In this document: piece by piece, positions 1-13,580 of the stretch
Layout of the letters: every line of letters starts with the position of its first letter
Numbering within the stretch: the stretch's first letter is position 1
DNA from: Motacilla alba alba
Taxonomy: Eukaryota > Chordata > Aves > Passeriformes > Motacillidae
NCBI RefSeq assembly: GCF_015832195.1
Contig: NC_052031.1
Location: 7,999,850 to 8,063,849, forward strand
DNA: 64,000 nucleotides
Reading direction: 5' to 3'
The notes under the pieces: generated by a model
Told to the model about the DNA's origin: nothing
Seen by the model: the letters and a program-made list of their open reading frames with translations, nothing else
Databases searched by the model: none
Made by a program: the position numbers and the translations under genes

Positions 1-3000
1 ATAGAGACTTTCTCCCTCAATGTACAATCTTGTGTGTGTTACTGGACCCATTAGAGGGAAACTGTGCTGGAATCCCATTAAAATGGTCACGACTGCAGCT
101 TAGCCTCTCACAAAACACCAAATAGAAGACTGTAGTGGATTCAGACAGGAACAGGCTATTTTTTCAAGGAAGACCTGGTCCAACACACCTGACCTGGCTT
201 GCCTTGGCCACACAGGTGATGGCCTGTCCTTGGCATGGCCATCTCCTGTAGCCACTACTGAGTGCCACATGGAAACACTCTTCATGCCACGGCTTCCTGA
301 GCCACCTGTGCCAAGGGCTGCATGCACTATAGCCTGATGGTTTGGTTTCACCACAAAATGTAGAGAGTTCATCAGTCTCATCTTAAAAATGGTAGCTTCA
401 GAGTGCATGATGGTTTCAGCAATATTCAATCCCCTCCCTAGGCTCAGATGGGTGGTTAGCAACAAAAGTAGTTGATGTAAGCCTGTGAAAGACACATAAA
501 ATAATCTGGGAACCAATTAACAGTTTAATTGGCAAATAAACCTATTCTTTACCCCCAAATGTTTCTGAAGATTGTGCAAGTAATGAGGTGGAAAAGATTA
601 GCATCAAATAAAATTCCAAAAATAGGACAGCAAAAAAAAAAAAAAGTGCAAGACATTAAAAGGTCAGCTCAAGGAACATGAAAATCAACATTAAACCTTG
701 ACTTGTCTGGCTGGGAGATATGTATGGGTTGAAATCTTTATCTCTGACTAGCACAGCATAAGGCCTGAAGTTTTTGTAGTGAGATTGCTCTCATTTACAA
801 AAAAATTTAAAAAACATTAGAAAGAATATCCTTTTTTAATTGCAAATAATAACCCCTCAAGCTCACTAGCACAAAATTCTACATGGCCATTAACAGGATC
901 CTGATAAAGATTAGTCCTCCCCAGAAAAAGCAACAGCTATTTTCCAGAGAATGGAAGTTATAAAGCTGTAAGGTCCTTTCTTCAGGGCATAAACCAGCTG
1001 CACACACAGGAAGTTAAGAACAAACTTCTCCCTATGAGCTGATTATTATTTAATGAGCCATCATCATTTTAGTAATGAATGACTGATTGGAAAATTAACT
1101 TATTTCTTTTCTTGTGTTATACTAATTTGAAGAAAAGAAATCCACAGGAACCAATGGCTAATTTTTTGAAGATCTAGGCACTAGCCTCCTGCCTGTCAGG
1201 GCTGGAATTAAAACAAATTTGCTCCCTTGCAAGTTATGTTAGGCTGTAATAACATGAAATGTGTGAAAAACTTCCAGCTGTGATACCACGACAAACTCAT
1301 GCAAACACATACAGTTTTCAACTATTGCAAATCTCTGGTTTTGTGCTCTTTTACATGATTCAGGCAGAAAAATCACAACTGTGTGGAGTGATACTATCTC
1401 CAGGGAACCAGCACATTCAGAGCCATTGAGGGGATTCCCAGGAAAAGTGCCATCCATTTGGTCTTAAAGAAATGGTAAAAGCTGCATTTTCTTCTCCAGA
1501 AATACATATGGACATTGAATAGCAAGTAGCAATATGAGCTGCTTTTTCTGTAGGCTCAGAAGGAACTGACCGAGAAATCTCATTATTTCCACGCTTAGGA
1601 CATTCGAGTCTGCAGAAAGACTTAATATGAAGTTGGATTATAAAAACTGTGGGATATGTCTGGACCAAGCCAGAAAAGTAGATTCTTCAGTGCTGCAGTT
1701 TGCTTCCACCCAGCAGAATAATTCTGGAATCAAGCAAAGAACAAATTCTGAAAATCAAATTAAGAGCTTCTAGCTCTTCACTCTATCAGATATTGCTAAT
1801 ACAGAGAGAAGCAAAACAGCAAAAGAGCAATTCCCCAGAAGGCTTTTGGGGAAGATTTGGGCTTCCAATCACTGTAAAACTCTTAGAAAAGGACTTCAAA
1901 ACAAATCACTTAGCTTTCACTCAGAGATCTACTCAGAGTCAGAAAAAAATTAGGTCTCCTTACCCAGCCAGTTAGAGTTGGTTCTGGTTTTACCTCTGGG
2001 GTCCTGTTCTCCACTATGACAATTTCCAGTGAGGAGTGGCAAATTAGCTCTGCCTCTTGAGTGCGAGGTTTTGAGAGATACCAAGTATCACTTTCCTTTC
2101 AAAGAATTTGGGCTTGACTTCTGATTTCTTTGATCAAAGTGAAAGAGTTTCTTCAGACTATGTCCTCTGGCTTCTCCATTGGCAATAGCTCTAGTGAAAG
2201 AATTCACTAAATTCACAAAGGGAATTAGAAGAGAGAACTCAATCCCATGCAGTAACAAATACCGAGAGGATGATGAATACCACCAATCTTCCCCAAAGAA
2301 GGAGAACGACAGACTGGAGAAGAGTATTGAGGAAATACAAATTGGATGCTGGACAACCCAGGGCTTCCAGAACTCACAGCTCTGATCAGGTTCACTACAA
2401 ATGCCAAGGTGTTCAGGGAGTAAAACATGGGATAAGCCTTTCACAGTCATTTTCAAAATAATCAGTTGTGTACTGAGTTTTCTTCCTATTACAAATGCAT
2501 AAGAGATAAATAAAATGGAGAGGTGCTTTACCAGGTAGAGCTACCTTTCTCCAAAATGCACTGCAGCACCACATCCTAGCAAAACATAAGGTACAAGTTA
2601 GCAGGTAATATATTAATAGATTATAAACTAACATATATAAACTAACTAACATTTCATTAGAAATAACTTGAATCTAGGAAGTTTCAAATGAAATAGGATG
2701 ATTCACCCTGCAAGCTGCAAATGAATTCAAACTCAGCAGTAGGTGCTGTCTCTCACAAGTACAGTCTGTCTTCAGAAAACCAAAAATTTCAGCTCTACCA
2801 TTCCAGGACTGCAGTGCAGGCAGCTGTGTCAGCAGCCTCAGCCTGGAGTCTTGAGAGGTTCTCCCTGTTCTGAAGTTTGAAAAATATCAGGATCTGAGCT
2901 TCCAGCCATACAGGTGTAGTTTGGATGTCTGGAGGACTACCATGGAATTAGTCCAAACTCTGCTTCTGAGTTATGCAACTCTTACTTGGAGCTCCATCAG

Positions 3001-3326
3001 TCTTCCAGAGCTTATCCAGCTGTCATGTCTGAGCTTTTTAATTTAATTTTTTTGTAATTTAAGTCTCCCAGACTTAAATTACATTCTTCACAATTTTTTA
3101 CAACACTCCTTATTGAAGTTACTTTCTTTTTTATTCCCTGTAGAAAAAAATTGAAATTACTGTTTTATTATTTCTTTTAAGCTCTCAGAAACAGAGCAGC
3201 TTTCTTATCTAGAGTTCACAATAAAATCTAAACTTACACAATTAAACATGTCTACCCTGGAAAACTTTTATTCCTCCATCACCTCTGGGTTTCATTTTGC
3301 TCTCCTTAATTTTGTTTTGTCAGTGT
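1..3326. other. Unique non-coding sequence, no gene seen
   Basis: I see no recognisable exon, RNA gene or young repeat here. The sequence is AT-rich with scattered short homopolymers, for example a run of 14 A at 632-645. A 138-codon open frame lies on the minus strand at 100-516; it has no domain, signal or repeat pattern that I recognise and is treated as chance. The stretch is best read as intergenic or intronic DNA. Confidence 0.6.
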
Positions 3327-3520
3327 CCTTCCTTCCTTCCTTCCTTCCTTCCTTCCTTCCTTCCTTCCTTCCTTCCTTCCTTCCTTCCTTCCTTCCTTCC
3401 TTCCTTCCTTCCTTCCTTCCTTCCTTCCTTCCTTCCTTCCTTCCTTCCTTCCTTCCTGCCTGCCTTCCTGCCTTCCTTTCTGCCTTCCTGCCTTCCTGCC
3501 TTCCTGCCTTTCTCTTCCTC
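3327..3520. repeat. (TTCC)n tetranucleotide microsatellite
   Basis: A pure TTCC array runs from 3327 to about 3457 (131 bp, roughly 32 units). It is followed to about 3520 by degenerate units in which TTCC alternates with TGCC and TTTC variants. One strand is entirely pyrimidine in the pure part. Because TTCC has no stop codon in any frame, it creates spurious open frames on both strands (Pro-Ser-Phe-Leu on plus, Lys-Glu-Gly-Arg on minus), which are not genes. Confidence 0.97.
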
Positions 3521-6500
3521 ACATAAATGGCTCAGACAAAGGCCTGTTTGTTCCCTCTGTGTTCTCTTTTCATGTGTGTCAGTGAATGTGTGTTTCCATG
3601 GCACAAAGGAGCACTATTTATTTTCAAAACATTTTATTGTGTATTTGAAACCCACCAATGTTGGGACATGATGTTTGGGACATCTACCCTCTGCAGCAGC
3701 AACTGGAAGCTGCATGAGCTATTATAAGATGTCTAAAATGGAATAAGATATTTAAGTTTGGGCAACTGAATCCTGAACCAGATCACCTTGCTGCAAATTC
3801 AGAGATTGCTCTGACACAAATGCCAGAATCTTCTCAGTTCAACCACCTGCATCCAATGGCTCAGTCATCTGACTTGAACCCTCTGGTGTTTTATTGGTAA
3901 ATGCTGACATAATTCAATATCTATGCTTGTGTACTAGAATAAAGTTGGTTTTGGCCTTTTAGTTCTCAGAAGTAATCAAAGCAGCACTCTGTAAATTCTT
4001 TGGAGCCTTTCCTCCTACAGGCAATAAGAGATTTGCCACTAACTTCAGCACAACCATTTATGAGTGCCACGTTTAATTAACACGTAATTCAGAGTGTCTA
4101 ATAGGATTGATGTGTATCTGAATTAAAACTGCAAATAAAATGGTGCTAAGGGATAGAAGCAGAGAACAGACTTTAAATCTCATTTCAGGACCTGAGTGCG
4201 AATGGCAGAAAATACCATGGGCTTCACAGACAGGGAAGAACTTGGCATGAGATAAAAGGCTTAATCCAGGATTCATCCAACTTCCAGTGTTGCTCAAAGG
4301 ATGAAACCATCTGAGATTTATATAGTCATTGCTTGACTTGCCCACACATGGCTTTGAATGCCGCTGGAATTTGATTTTTAGAGGACATCAGAAAAACCGA
4401 CACAAAATGTTGTTAGATGAAGAGTCTGCAGGAGGCTTCTGGCTGGTCCACCAGGCTTCTGAGCAGTCAGACATTTTGGGATTGAGAGTGGTTCTCTTCA
4501 AGATTCACATAATCTCATTTGGAGCTTTCCCTCTGTTAGAATGCAATGTGAGACAGGCTTTCAAGCCCTTTCCTCTGGTGCTAATCCTCCAGTGAATATT
4601 GACTCAGGGTTTTGAAGAGCTGCTGAAAAAATGACAAGTCGACGAGCATTGCTCCCTTCCCTGCCTGTCTGCTCAAGCGAGCCCAGTGGGGCTAGGAGAA
4701 GGAGAAATAAAAGGAAAAAAAAAAACCCAACAAAACAAAAAGCCCCTAAACCAGAAACATTATATTGCTGTTTAAATTAGGAAGATCAGGTCAACGGGAG
4801 GATAGGCTATTTGTGACAGCTTAAGAAATCCTATTGTTCTTGTTGTCACTGTAACTCTGCTGTCTAGACCAAAGCAAGTGGCTGCTGTACTCTGTAATAC
4901 ATCTCTCCCTCATGTCCTAATGTCAGGACAGTGCCAGACTCCCATTTGTTAAAGAATTGAACACTGACACAACATCCCTCCCTTCTCCTCTTCCCTGTGT
5001 TTGGAGGGAACAGCTGCATTCATCCTGCAGAGGCGTACGGTGTCACAGCGAGCCAGGAGCCTCATGCTGCTGGGAGAAACAGCTGCCTCTGCTTTTCCTG
5101 GGGGGTGCTGAGAATGGCTGAAAGCCACATTGCCTCTTGCAGAGGTAAAATCCTCCGTTTGCCAGTTCTGTCCCAATGGGTGAGAGACAGAAGGAACTCC
5201 CTGTCACAGGACCATGGCACAAACCAGCAGCCAGAGCCCCCAGATGGGACCCAAGAAAGCAAAAAGCTGCATAAACTCAGCCTTGGGGTCTTGACTGTAT
5301 TTATTTAGGTCCCAAATGGCTTCAAGGCTCAAATTCACATTCCTGCTCTCTTTCCCTCCTGACAGTTTTGTCTCTGCTCCAGTCTTTTCTGTTGATGTTG
5401 GTTTAGGATTCTCCACCCTCTCTTTAGCAAGTATTAACTGTTATCTGGAAAAATGCAGAATTCACAGCCCTGGGGACTGAGATTTTCAATACATTCACAA
5501 GCTAAGCAATAAGGGCATCTTTATGTGTGTCACAGGGCAATGTTGTGTGGAGGATCTAAATTTCCTGTATTGTCTCCTTGATTCCCTGATTACTCAGCAG
5601 GGGGTATCATCACTGGGAGGCAGAGAGGCATTGATACCTGATACTTAGACTGAGCAAGAGCCAGAATTGTAATGTGTCTTAAGAAGAGGTTACTAACTAC
5701 TGACAACCTGAGCAGCCAGCTTTGATTCACACTGACATTCTCTCCATCCTTTCCTCCCTCCATCCCTCCTCTCACGTTCTTCCTCTTTCACTTGATGTCT
5801 GCTTCAGTATTTTTTTTAATCTTTTAAAACTAAAGATATAAAAAACTTTTCTCAATTTCTCCCTCTTGTAGAAAATATCCTGAGAGCACAGATTTTAGTC
5901 AATATGTCATCAACCCCTAGTACTGAGCAGGAGATTAATGTTCCAAGTATAATATATAGTTTCTTACTTTGGGTTAAGGAAATTATTACAGGTTGTATAT
6001 AATTATTCTTGTTTATCAACTTTATCTAATAGTAGGTGCAAAAGTGTAGCAAAGATTAATTAAGGAGGCAAAGGAAAAATCCAGCAGGAATGACATCTGA
6101 AGAACAGTATTTGTTTTATGTGAGGTAAAAAATTCTGGAAAAGAATGTTCTGCTCTTCATCATGAGATGGAAATAAGTATCAGGGAAGTGAAATGGAGGA
6201 GAGCTGGTAAGGGTTTAAGGGTGGTGTTAGTGGCATGACTAATCAAGCAGAGAGAATAAATTGAATGAGAGTCACACTTTCTACAGTCACAAAATGATGG
6301 AAATAGAACTGTCATTACAGATGCTAATTAACAGGGCTCAGTGTCTCTCAGCTTTGGAGTTCAAAACAGTGGGAAGTCCAAGCAACAAGCAGCAGGAGTT
6401 TCACACACCCTGACTTGTCCTGGAGGAATTCCTGGTGGCTGCCAGTGGCAAAACATTATCACAGACTGCTGTTATTATTATTTTTGAGAAAATGTGTTTC

Positions 6501-9500
6501 CATGTAAAAGCACATTACTAACTTTTCTAACTATCAAACATATATATGTAAATCCCTAAAAAGTCTACATGTTTTCTGTGCCCATCTGGACACAACATTA
6601 GTAAGGTCAGGACTTGCTTATTACATTCATCTTCTGGCAGGATGTCTCAAAGGTGAGGTTCCTAGAGACAACTCTCCTCTTTAACTCCACGTTAAAGAGT
6701 AGTTGTAGAAGTCTTCCAGCCAGGAAATCCAGGGTCTTGCACTTGGGAGTTTGTTACCTCAAGAAACTCTTGGTAATGTTCATGCTCCATTTTCAATAAC
6801 CACTGAATAGAAGGGAGTTCAGAATCTTGTAGGGATGTTCATGTTATACCATGTTTTTAGGGGATAAATGAGATAATAAATTCATCTTACTGTCAGTCTG
6901 ATACTGATCTCAGGACTTGAATAACAAGGATTTAAAGGACTGAGATAACACCAACTAATAAGGAAACCAGATATTGTTGAACTGACTTTAACAGAGTCCT
7001 CTGAATAAGTGTATAAATGGCAAGTTAATGCTGAACAGGTTTATTTCTGGTAGACTGCACAGAGTCAAGCTATTTGATCTGTATTATTCGTGGTATTTTT
7101 AAATGTTTAGGAACTAAATGCAGTCTCATAGCTGATAAATTAGGTGTTGACTGCAAGGTCGGGAAAGTAGGATGAAATAAACTGATAGGTGGTTGATATA
7201 GAGTTGTTAAAATCACCTGTTAAAGAGAGTTTGTGTCAATAAGATTAGAGTAATTTGCTCTTCTTTGCTCCTTTGGGAATCAGACATGCAAACCTGATCC
7301 CTGGGTTCTCTTTGTCATCAGCAGAGAGCAGTGCACACCTCCAAAGAGTGTTTTTTCTCATCCTGAGAGGATGATGATGATGATAACCTTTTCCCCCTTA
7401 ATCAGAAAAGAAACATAGTGTTAACTTGAAAGTACAGCAATTACCAGCATCAAACTGATTAAAACTCTGAGAGCTGCTAAAGGATAGGAATGTATGCACT
7501 GCTGCTCAGTCCACTTATTTAGCAGAGTATTGAAGGATGATTTTGTCCTATGCATAAAGAGAAGAGATGGCTGATGGTTACATGCCTATATTTTCAGATT
7601 GGAAACAAGGCACTTATTTTTAACAACAAAAATTACTTATTTGTCAAATGTTTTAAGGATAGTTGCTCTAGATCTTGTATAAGGTTTTTGCATAATTAAA
7701 TAGGACTAGTCTTCATTAAAGCTGTGATCATGTAAAAAGGAACACATTCAGTGAAATTCATGACCTGCAATTCATAAATCCAGCCAGAAGCTCACAGTAC
7801 ACATTTTTTGCTCTACCAATGACTAACTGTACACATTCCTCTCTTTAGGCACTAACAGTATAAGGACAGGAATAGAGGAATGGGAGAAGGAGCAGTATCA
7901 AGCATGATCACTGCAGCAAAACACACTTGAATTCTTTGTTAGGATTTTACTTCACATCATGAAACCAGCTGTAGTTTCTGATTAGCTAGTCTAAATTGAA
8001 TTAAAAAAAACCAACTATTTATGCATGTACATATTTCCCCTTTATTGCTTTTCAGAAATTCAAAGCTGCTTGCCTGTGAACTATGATTTTCTGTTCTGAC
8101 CATAGCTCTAAAAATCAGGCTGTTGGCCAAAATTAATACAGCATTCCTGCATTTTTTCAGAATAATTAATGAGGATATGCAAAATCTGCCCAATACGTAT
8201 CCCTGAGGATATCCAACCCGATCTGTCTCAAGTCCTTTTACTTCACCTGGCTGACGCCTCCCTTTTAGTCATGCTCCAAATCTCTTCTTACTCATGAATT
8301 TTCCTTATGAAGTACTCATGTCCCATGGGGTACCACCACTGCCCGTGTGATCCCAAACAGGTTTTTGTGCATGTCAGATAAAGTTTTCCAATTCCCAGGG
8401 TATCCATCCCCAGAAGGGTCCAGGCAGGGAGGCCCATGGCACTCCCCAGCCTCCCACCAGCCTTCAGTGAGCTCACTTTTTGTTTTGCTGCTCTGCTATG
8501 ATAGGCATGAGCTCCAGATCTAAGCACTTCTCATTTTCAGGCAAACTTGGAGTTTTAACACAAGCTGGATTTTCTCAGGGAGGATCTGCTGGAGCTAACT
8601 CCAGTTCCTTGCCCAGGAGCTAGAGCACTGTTCCAGCAGAGATGAATTCCCTTTGATAGGAAAGTAATTTGCTTCAAAAACAGAAGCAAATCACTGCAGC
8701 ATCTACTAATAACATCTCTATTTAAGAACTCTCAAATTAAAATATTTTATTTATTTTATTCAGCTATTTGCGATTCAAAACAAAAAAAACCCCAAACAAA
8801 TAAAACGAATATTTTCTATTCCTCAGTTTAAGTACGGAAAAAATTAATTCTCTAATTAATATTAAAGTGCTGTTGGTACTTTACATTGGAGACTGTAAAG
8901 GTTATTGAGAAGAAGAAATCACTATGTATACAGATACATACAAATGTATGGCTTCCATTTCAAAGTCCTGGCTAGGCTAGAATTAATTGTGTCTGTAGAT
9001 GAATCAGATGGCATTTTCAGAATTGCTCTGGGGCAGATTTTTCAGATGTTTTCATATTCCCTCTGTTGGGTGCTGGCCATTTAATGCCACATTTGGGCAG
9101 AGCTCCAGAATCCCTGTTCTGCCAGTGCCTACCCTCATTGCACAAACCCCTCTACTTCTCTGAGGTAACTCTAAGCTTTTCAACCTTGCAAATGGAATCA
9201 CAATGCTGATGATAATGTATTCAAAATGTGCTAATAAAGTTTATGCTAGTCTAAGCTGGAAATGATCAATGAAGGTGGCATTTATCTCTCCTGATATTCA
9301 TGTTACATCTGTGCAACTCGTAGGATGGATTTCGTCTGAGCACATAGGTTATCTGAAGTACTTGAAGACCCTTTAAAAACAGTGGTGAGAAATAACCAAT
9401 CCTATATCATAGCTCATCTCTTTTGGATTAGGGGTCTACCTTCAGATAGGCTTAGCAAAGAAAAAGAGATTCCTAATATATGGATGTATAAAGTTAGAAG

Positions 9501-10112
9501 ATGCCAACACTACCCAAAGTGCTAAGCAGTCAGATCCTATGGCTTCCAGAGATTTCGATTCCTTTATCCATTTTATATTAAAGAGTTTTATCTGGATAAT
9601 TTTGTTTCAACTTGCATGCTCAGAAGTCAGTAATAAAACACTGGGCCCTTGAAATACCCTCATGTCATGTCACTTAATTCAAAGGTTGATTTTCTCCTTT
9701 TGCCTGAGAAATAACTAAAGAACAAAGCTTTCGTGAATTCTCATTTGCAAATTGTAATTGCTTCAGGAATAGAAACACTTATCACACATTTCTGACATAG
9801 CTGGTTTTTTTAAAAAAAAGAGGATAAAAAATCCCAATTAAAGGAAAAACCACTACCCACTCCTGGAATCCATTAACAAGACTCAGACCTTATAGTAACA
9901 AATGAAAAGATTCTATAGCCTAATTTATTTAGACTCTGATGCCCAACTAAAATTGTGTAAAAAAATGCCAGTAAAAATGCAACTTTGAATAACAATATAG
10001 TTGAAATGCATGCATATGATACAATTTATAATAAGATTTACTGACTTTAATTGCCATGCAGTTTTCATGCTTCCATGAACTATGTGAAGCATAATGATTT
10101 ACTAGCTGTGCT
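3521..10112. other. Unique non-coding sequence, no gene seen
   Basis: About 6.6 kb without a recognisable gene or interspersed repeat. Small details are a short (GAT)n run at 7371-7385 and a somewhat GC-richer patch at about 5000-5300 that holds an unrecognised 103-codon open frame. That patch contains a splice-donor-like AG/GTAAAA near 5143, but without a convincing partner acceptor. Most likely intergenic or intronic. Confidence 0.6.
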
Positions 10113-10162
10113 GAATTTTCAATGTGTCATTGAAAATGACATTCAAATGACATTGAAAATTC
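10113..10162. repeat. Imperfect inverted repeat
   Basis: The left arm at 10113-10131 (GAATTTTCAATGTGTCATT) is complementary to the right arm at 10146-10162 (AATGACATTGAAAATTC), except for two extra bases in the left arm. The spacer is about 14 bp and itself repeats the ATGACATT word. As DNA or RNA this could form a hairpin of about 17 bp. No transposon terminal sequence or target duplication that I can identify accompanies it. Confidence 0.75.
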
Positions 10163-10197
10163 AATTTTTATGTGTCATAACTATGGCTGTACAAACC

Positions 10198-10645
10198 ACA
10201 GAATCATAGAATAGTTTGATTTGGAAGGAACCTGAAAGTTCACCTTGTTTCAACCTCCTGCCCTGTGCCAACATTCCACCAGACCAGGTTGCTCCAAGTT
10301 CCACCCAACCTGGCCTTGAACACTTCCAGGGATGGAGCATCTACAGTTTCTCTGTTCCAGGGTCTCCTCACCCTCATATTAAAGGATTTTTCCCAATACC
10401 CAATCTAAACCCACTCTCTGTCAGTTTAAAACCATTTCCCCCTGTTCTATCATCACGTTCCCTTGAAGAAGATCCCCCTCTACCTCCCATGTGGGCCCCC
10501 TTCAAACACTGACAGGCTGCAGTAAGTCATCCTGGAGCCTTCTCTCCTTTAGGCTGAGAAATCCCAACCTCTCCTCTCTCTCACAGGAGAGCTTTCCACC
10601 CATCTAAGCACCTTTCCGGCCCCTCTCTGACTCTGTCCAACAAGC
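10198..10645 (-). mobile_element. CR1 LINE, truncated 3' end (minus strand)
   Basis: Read on plus, the block begins with the reverse complement of the CR1 3' tail (CACAGAATCATAGAAT). It continues through the CR1 landmarks: TTGGAAGGAACCT near the tail, a block reading CCTGGCCTTGAACACTTCCAGGG, and the region ending GACTCTGTCCAACA. These are hallmarks of the CR1 3' untranslated region and the last part of ORF2 in birds. The copy is 5'-truncated, as is usual for CR1, and encodes nothing intact. The 98-codon plus-strand open frame at 10216-10512 falls inside this element and is not a gene. Confidence 0.93.
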
Positions 10646-13319
10646 ATGGCAGTGAATCTTCATACATGCTCACCTATGATCTCCCTTCTTGATGTCAAAC
10701 CAGAAACCAGAGCCTTCCTTTTTCCTCTTAAATTCCTCAGAAGCCCAAACCTCTAGACAAAACTCAAGGTCAAACACAGGGTTCCCTTTTTCCTCTGTCA
10801 AAACCTACAGTTTGCCCACAGAGTTCAGAACTTCAAGGCAGCATTAATATATTAGAAAATTATTTAGTCTCACATGTAAAGAGTAAGGAGAATAACCTCA
10901 TCTCACTGGAGTGTTTTAGAAGTTGCATGTTTAATTTGACCATACTATTTAAGATCTTTTGTAGTCAAAGGAAAGAGAAGAATTTCTGAAAAGGCAACTC
11001 CTCCCATGGTAATGAGATTTCTGCACCTATGTTTCTAAGATAAGCAGGACAAATCATGCTTTGGAGATGCCTGTATTTCCTGATGGATTAAAAAGTAAGC
11101 CTAGACAATTAGCTTAGGCTTATCAGCTTTTAAATGTCTCTAGTTAGATGAAACAAAGGAGATCCTAAGGATGCAATCTAATGTAGTGTGTGCTCCAAAA
11201 CCGTGGTTGCAGCAGGTGCTTAACTTCTGCTTACAGGGGAAAAGAAACTTCAACTTTTATCTCAACTGCACACAAAAGTATGAGCAAAGAGCTAGGATTT
11301 TCTTTTGTGAGCACTGTTATCACATTTGGCAAAATGAAAGCTTTGTAATGAGGTTTTGTTTTTCCCTCATAAAAATTTCATTGAATTTCTACTTAAATAG
11401 TCCACAAGGAAGAGATTATTAAGACAAAGCATTTTCATTTATTAGTACTCTCAATATCATGAGAAGCAAAGATTTAAATTTGTTTCCTTTGTTACATAGT
11501 TTTAGCTATATGTACTAAACTATGCTATTTTTTAAGTTAAGGCCTTTGACTGAGACCTTTCTCTTTTATCAACAGGATTTTTTAAGAGGATCAGGTAACA
11601 GCATCTTTGAATGCAGGTTCATGGGAAATGATGTCAGTTTAAAGTTTGATTTAGATAGCCAAATATTAATGTTGAAATGTCAATATATATAATAAAATAT
11701 TTTTTTTCATTTTAACACGTATGAAAATTAGTCTAATATATGTTTTTATGAAAGTCAATATATGGCTTAGAAAAGATAGTTTCCTGAAAAGTTTGCAAAT
11801 TAAAGATTAAAAGGGAAGACATTCCCATTCTCTCTGAACAGCAGATTAGTGAGTAAGTTGTAGATAAAGAAGTATAAAACATCTTATCCAGTTCAATTTC
11901 AAAGGGTCAATATTTACAAATACGTATAAACCCATGTTAACTAAACCTGCAGGATATATTTTTTTCAGGCACAGAGGGAAAAGGAAATCTATTCAAACTG
12001 AAAAAGTATTTGAAATCATGTACGCTCTTCACCATGCTCAGGAACAAACCAACCTATACATAGGAAGAATAGTTTGGCTCTGAAATCAGATTTCTTTTTC
12101 TTTTTGATTACCAAGGTAAGATGGAGACTGGCTCAACTTCTTTGTGGATTTTGGTTTAACACTAGCCACTAGAAAACCTGAAAACACATATTTTAATGTG
12201 ATAGAAACAGCAGAAACAAAGGTGAAATAAAGACTTTATGCAAGTCTTTATGCAGAAAGGCAGACAATAATAACTTCCACTGAGTTGATTTGGAGCCCTT
12301 TGAATTTCAGTTGTGTGCTATTTTGACACAATAGTCATATCTGTCTCAGACACATTGTTCTGAATCTCATTATTGGACAACTGTAATAACTGCATGTGGG
12401 AAATATTTATCTGATTCAAATAAACTGCTGAAAATTTATATCATAGAACTGTAGAAAATAAATCTATTTCTTTTTTTCAAAGATGGTTACTTTGCTTAAT
12501 TTCCTGGGAATTTAACCTGGGAATTTTACATGAAATACACTTGAAAATGTTTCTTCATTTGCTTTTTGATTCTTTTCTTTTTCTATCTCTCAGTTTTTTA
12601 TATTTTTGTATACTCTTCTGAATATACAACTGGGAAAAAAAGGATTGATACAATAGTCTAGATTACCTTGGATAAATAATGTCCTCTTATTGTATTTCAT
12701 TTTGATCCTATTATATATGTGGATTAAAAAAAACCCCACCCCTACCCTGGTGTAGATTTCCCCCCACATGATCATATCACAGACTGGGAAGCATGTGGCT
12801 GTGTTTCTAATATCATAAACAGAGCCATAACTGTTTAGTCAGAGACATTTTGAATTACAACATTTCCTCCTTCAGGTCTTTGGATTCAATTCAAAACTGA
12901 AGCCAATAGATTTTGCATCATAAAATCTGTGGCTTTTATCCATCAATTTAATTCAGAATTTTGCTCTTAACCATGTATGAAATAACGATATCTTTTGATA
13001 AATGTAAAATACCAGTTACTGAAGAAAATGGCATTTGATTAAACAGTATTTTCTTTGAATAACTATAATTATCCAATTAATAGGTATTCAAAATAAAAAT
13101 GGATGCAATTGAAGAAAAGCTCAGAAAATTAATAATACCTTGAATGTATCCTCTAATCTCTTTAATAACAAAAGCTGACAGCATTTTTCTGAGTTTGGTA
13201 AGAAAATTACTTGGTTATTGTTCCTACTTAAATTAATAAGATTTTTGCTCTTATGTGCATTTTCACATCACTGGGTCATAAATCTTGGAAAATAAATATT
13301 CTGAAGTAGAAATATAGAG
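10646..13319. other. Unique non-coding sequence, no gene seen
   Basis: AT-rich sequence with no recognisable gene. A 12 bp unit is duplicated imperfectly at 12232-12256 (AGACTTTATGCA followed by AGTCTTTATGCA), a small local tandem duplication. Nothing else stands out. Confidence 0.6.
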
Positions 13320-13329
13320 ACAATAAGGA

Positions 13330-13540
13330 GGACAGGGGAAGATCTATGGATGTCATCTATCTGGATTTCTGGAAGGCCTTTGACAGAGGATCCTAAAATA
13401 TCCATCTCTAAATTGGAGAGATACGTATTTGATGGATAGGCAGATCAGGAATAAGGAATTGTCTGTGTGGCTGTGTCCAGTGAGCTGTGAGCAACAACTC
13501 CATCAGGGGTCCATGTTGGACCCAGCACAATTTCATATCT
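13330..13540 (+). mobile_element. CR1 LINE, reverse-transcriptase fragment
   Basis: From 13346 the plus strand reads MDVIYLDFWKAFDRG, the conserved CR1 reverse-transcriptase motif (family pattern D-I-Y-L-D-F-x-K-A-F-D). Further on, a frame-disrupted stretch around 13495-13535 resembles the S-G-V-P-Q-G-S-V-L-G-P motif at DNA level (ATCAGGGGTCCATGTTGGAC). Most of the sequence expected between and after these motifs is missing, so this is a deleted, non-functional remnant. It is continuous with the CR1 3' end that follows and probably derives from the same insertion. Confidence 0.88.
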
Positions 13541-13580
13541 CAGAATCATCAGCTGGGGTTGGATGGGACCTTAAAGGTCA
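13541..13580 (-). mobile_element. Short inverted CR1 3' tail fragment
   Basis: CAGAATCATCAGCTGGGGTT followed by a GGATGGGACCTTAAAGGTCA-like run matches the CR1 3' terminus in reverse orientation, within an otherwise plus-strand CR1. Only about 40 bp is present. It could be a tiny CR1 copy inserted into the older one, or an inversion during reverse transcription. Confidence 0.7.

Noticed and set aside
100..516. 138-codon minus-strand open frame
   Set aside because: No domain, motif or codon pattern I recognise and no splice or promoter context. A frame of this length is expected by chance in 64 kb.
3248..3671. Pro-Ser-Phe-Leu and Lys-Glu-Gly-Arg repeat frames
   Set aside because: Pure artefact of the (TTCC)n microsatellite.
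4997..5308. 103-codon frame in a GC-richer patch with a GTAAAA donor-like site
   Set aside because: No recognisable protein similarity, no good partner acceptor and no CpG island.
10216..10512. 98-codon plus-strand open frame
   Set aside because: Lies antisense inside a minus-strand CR1 3' end.
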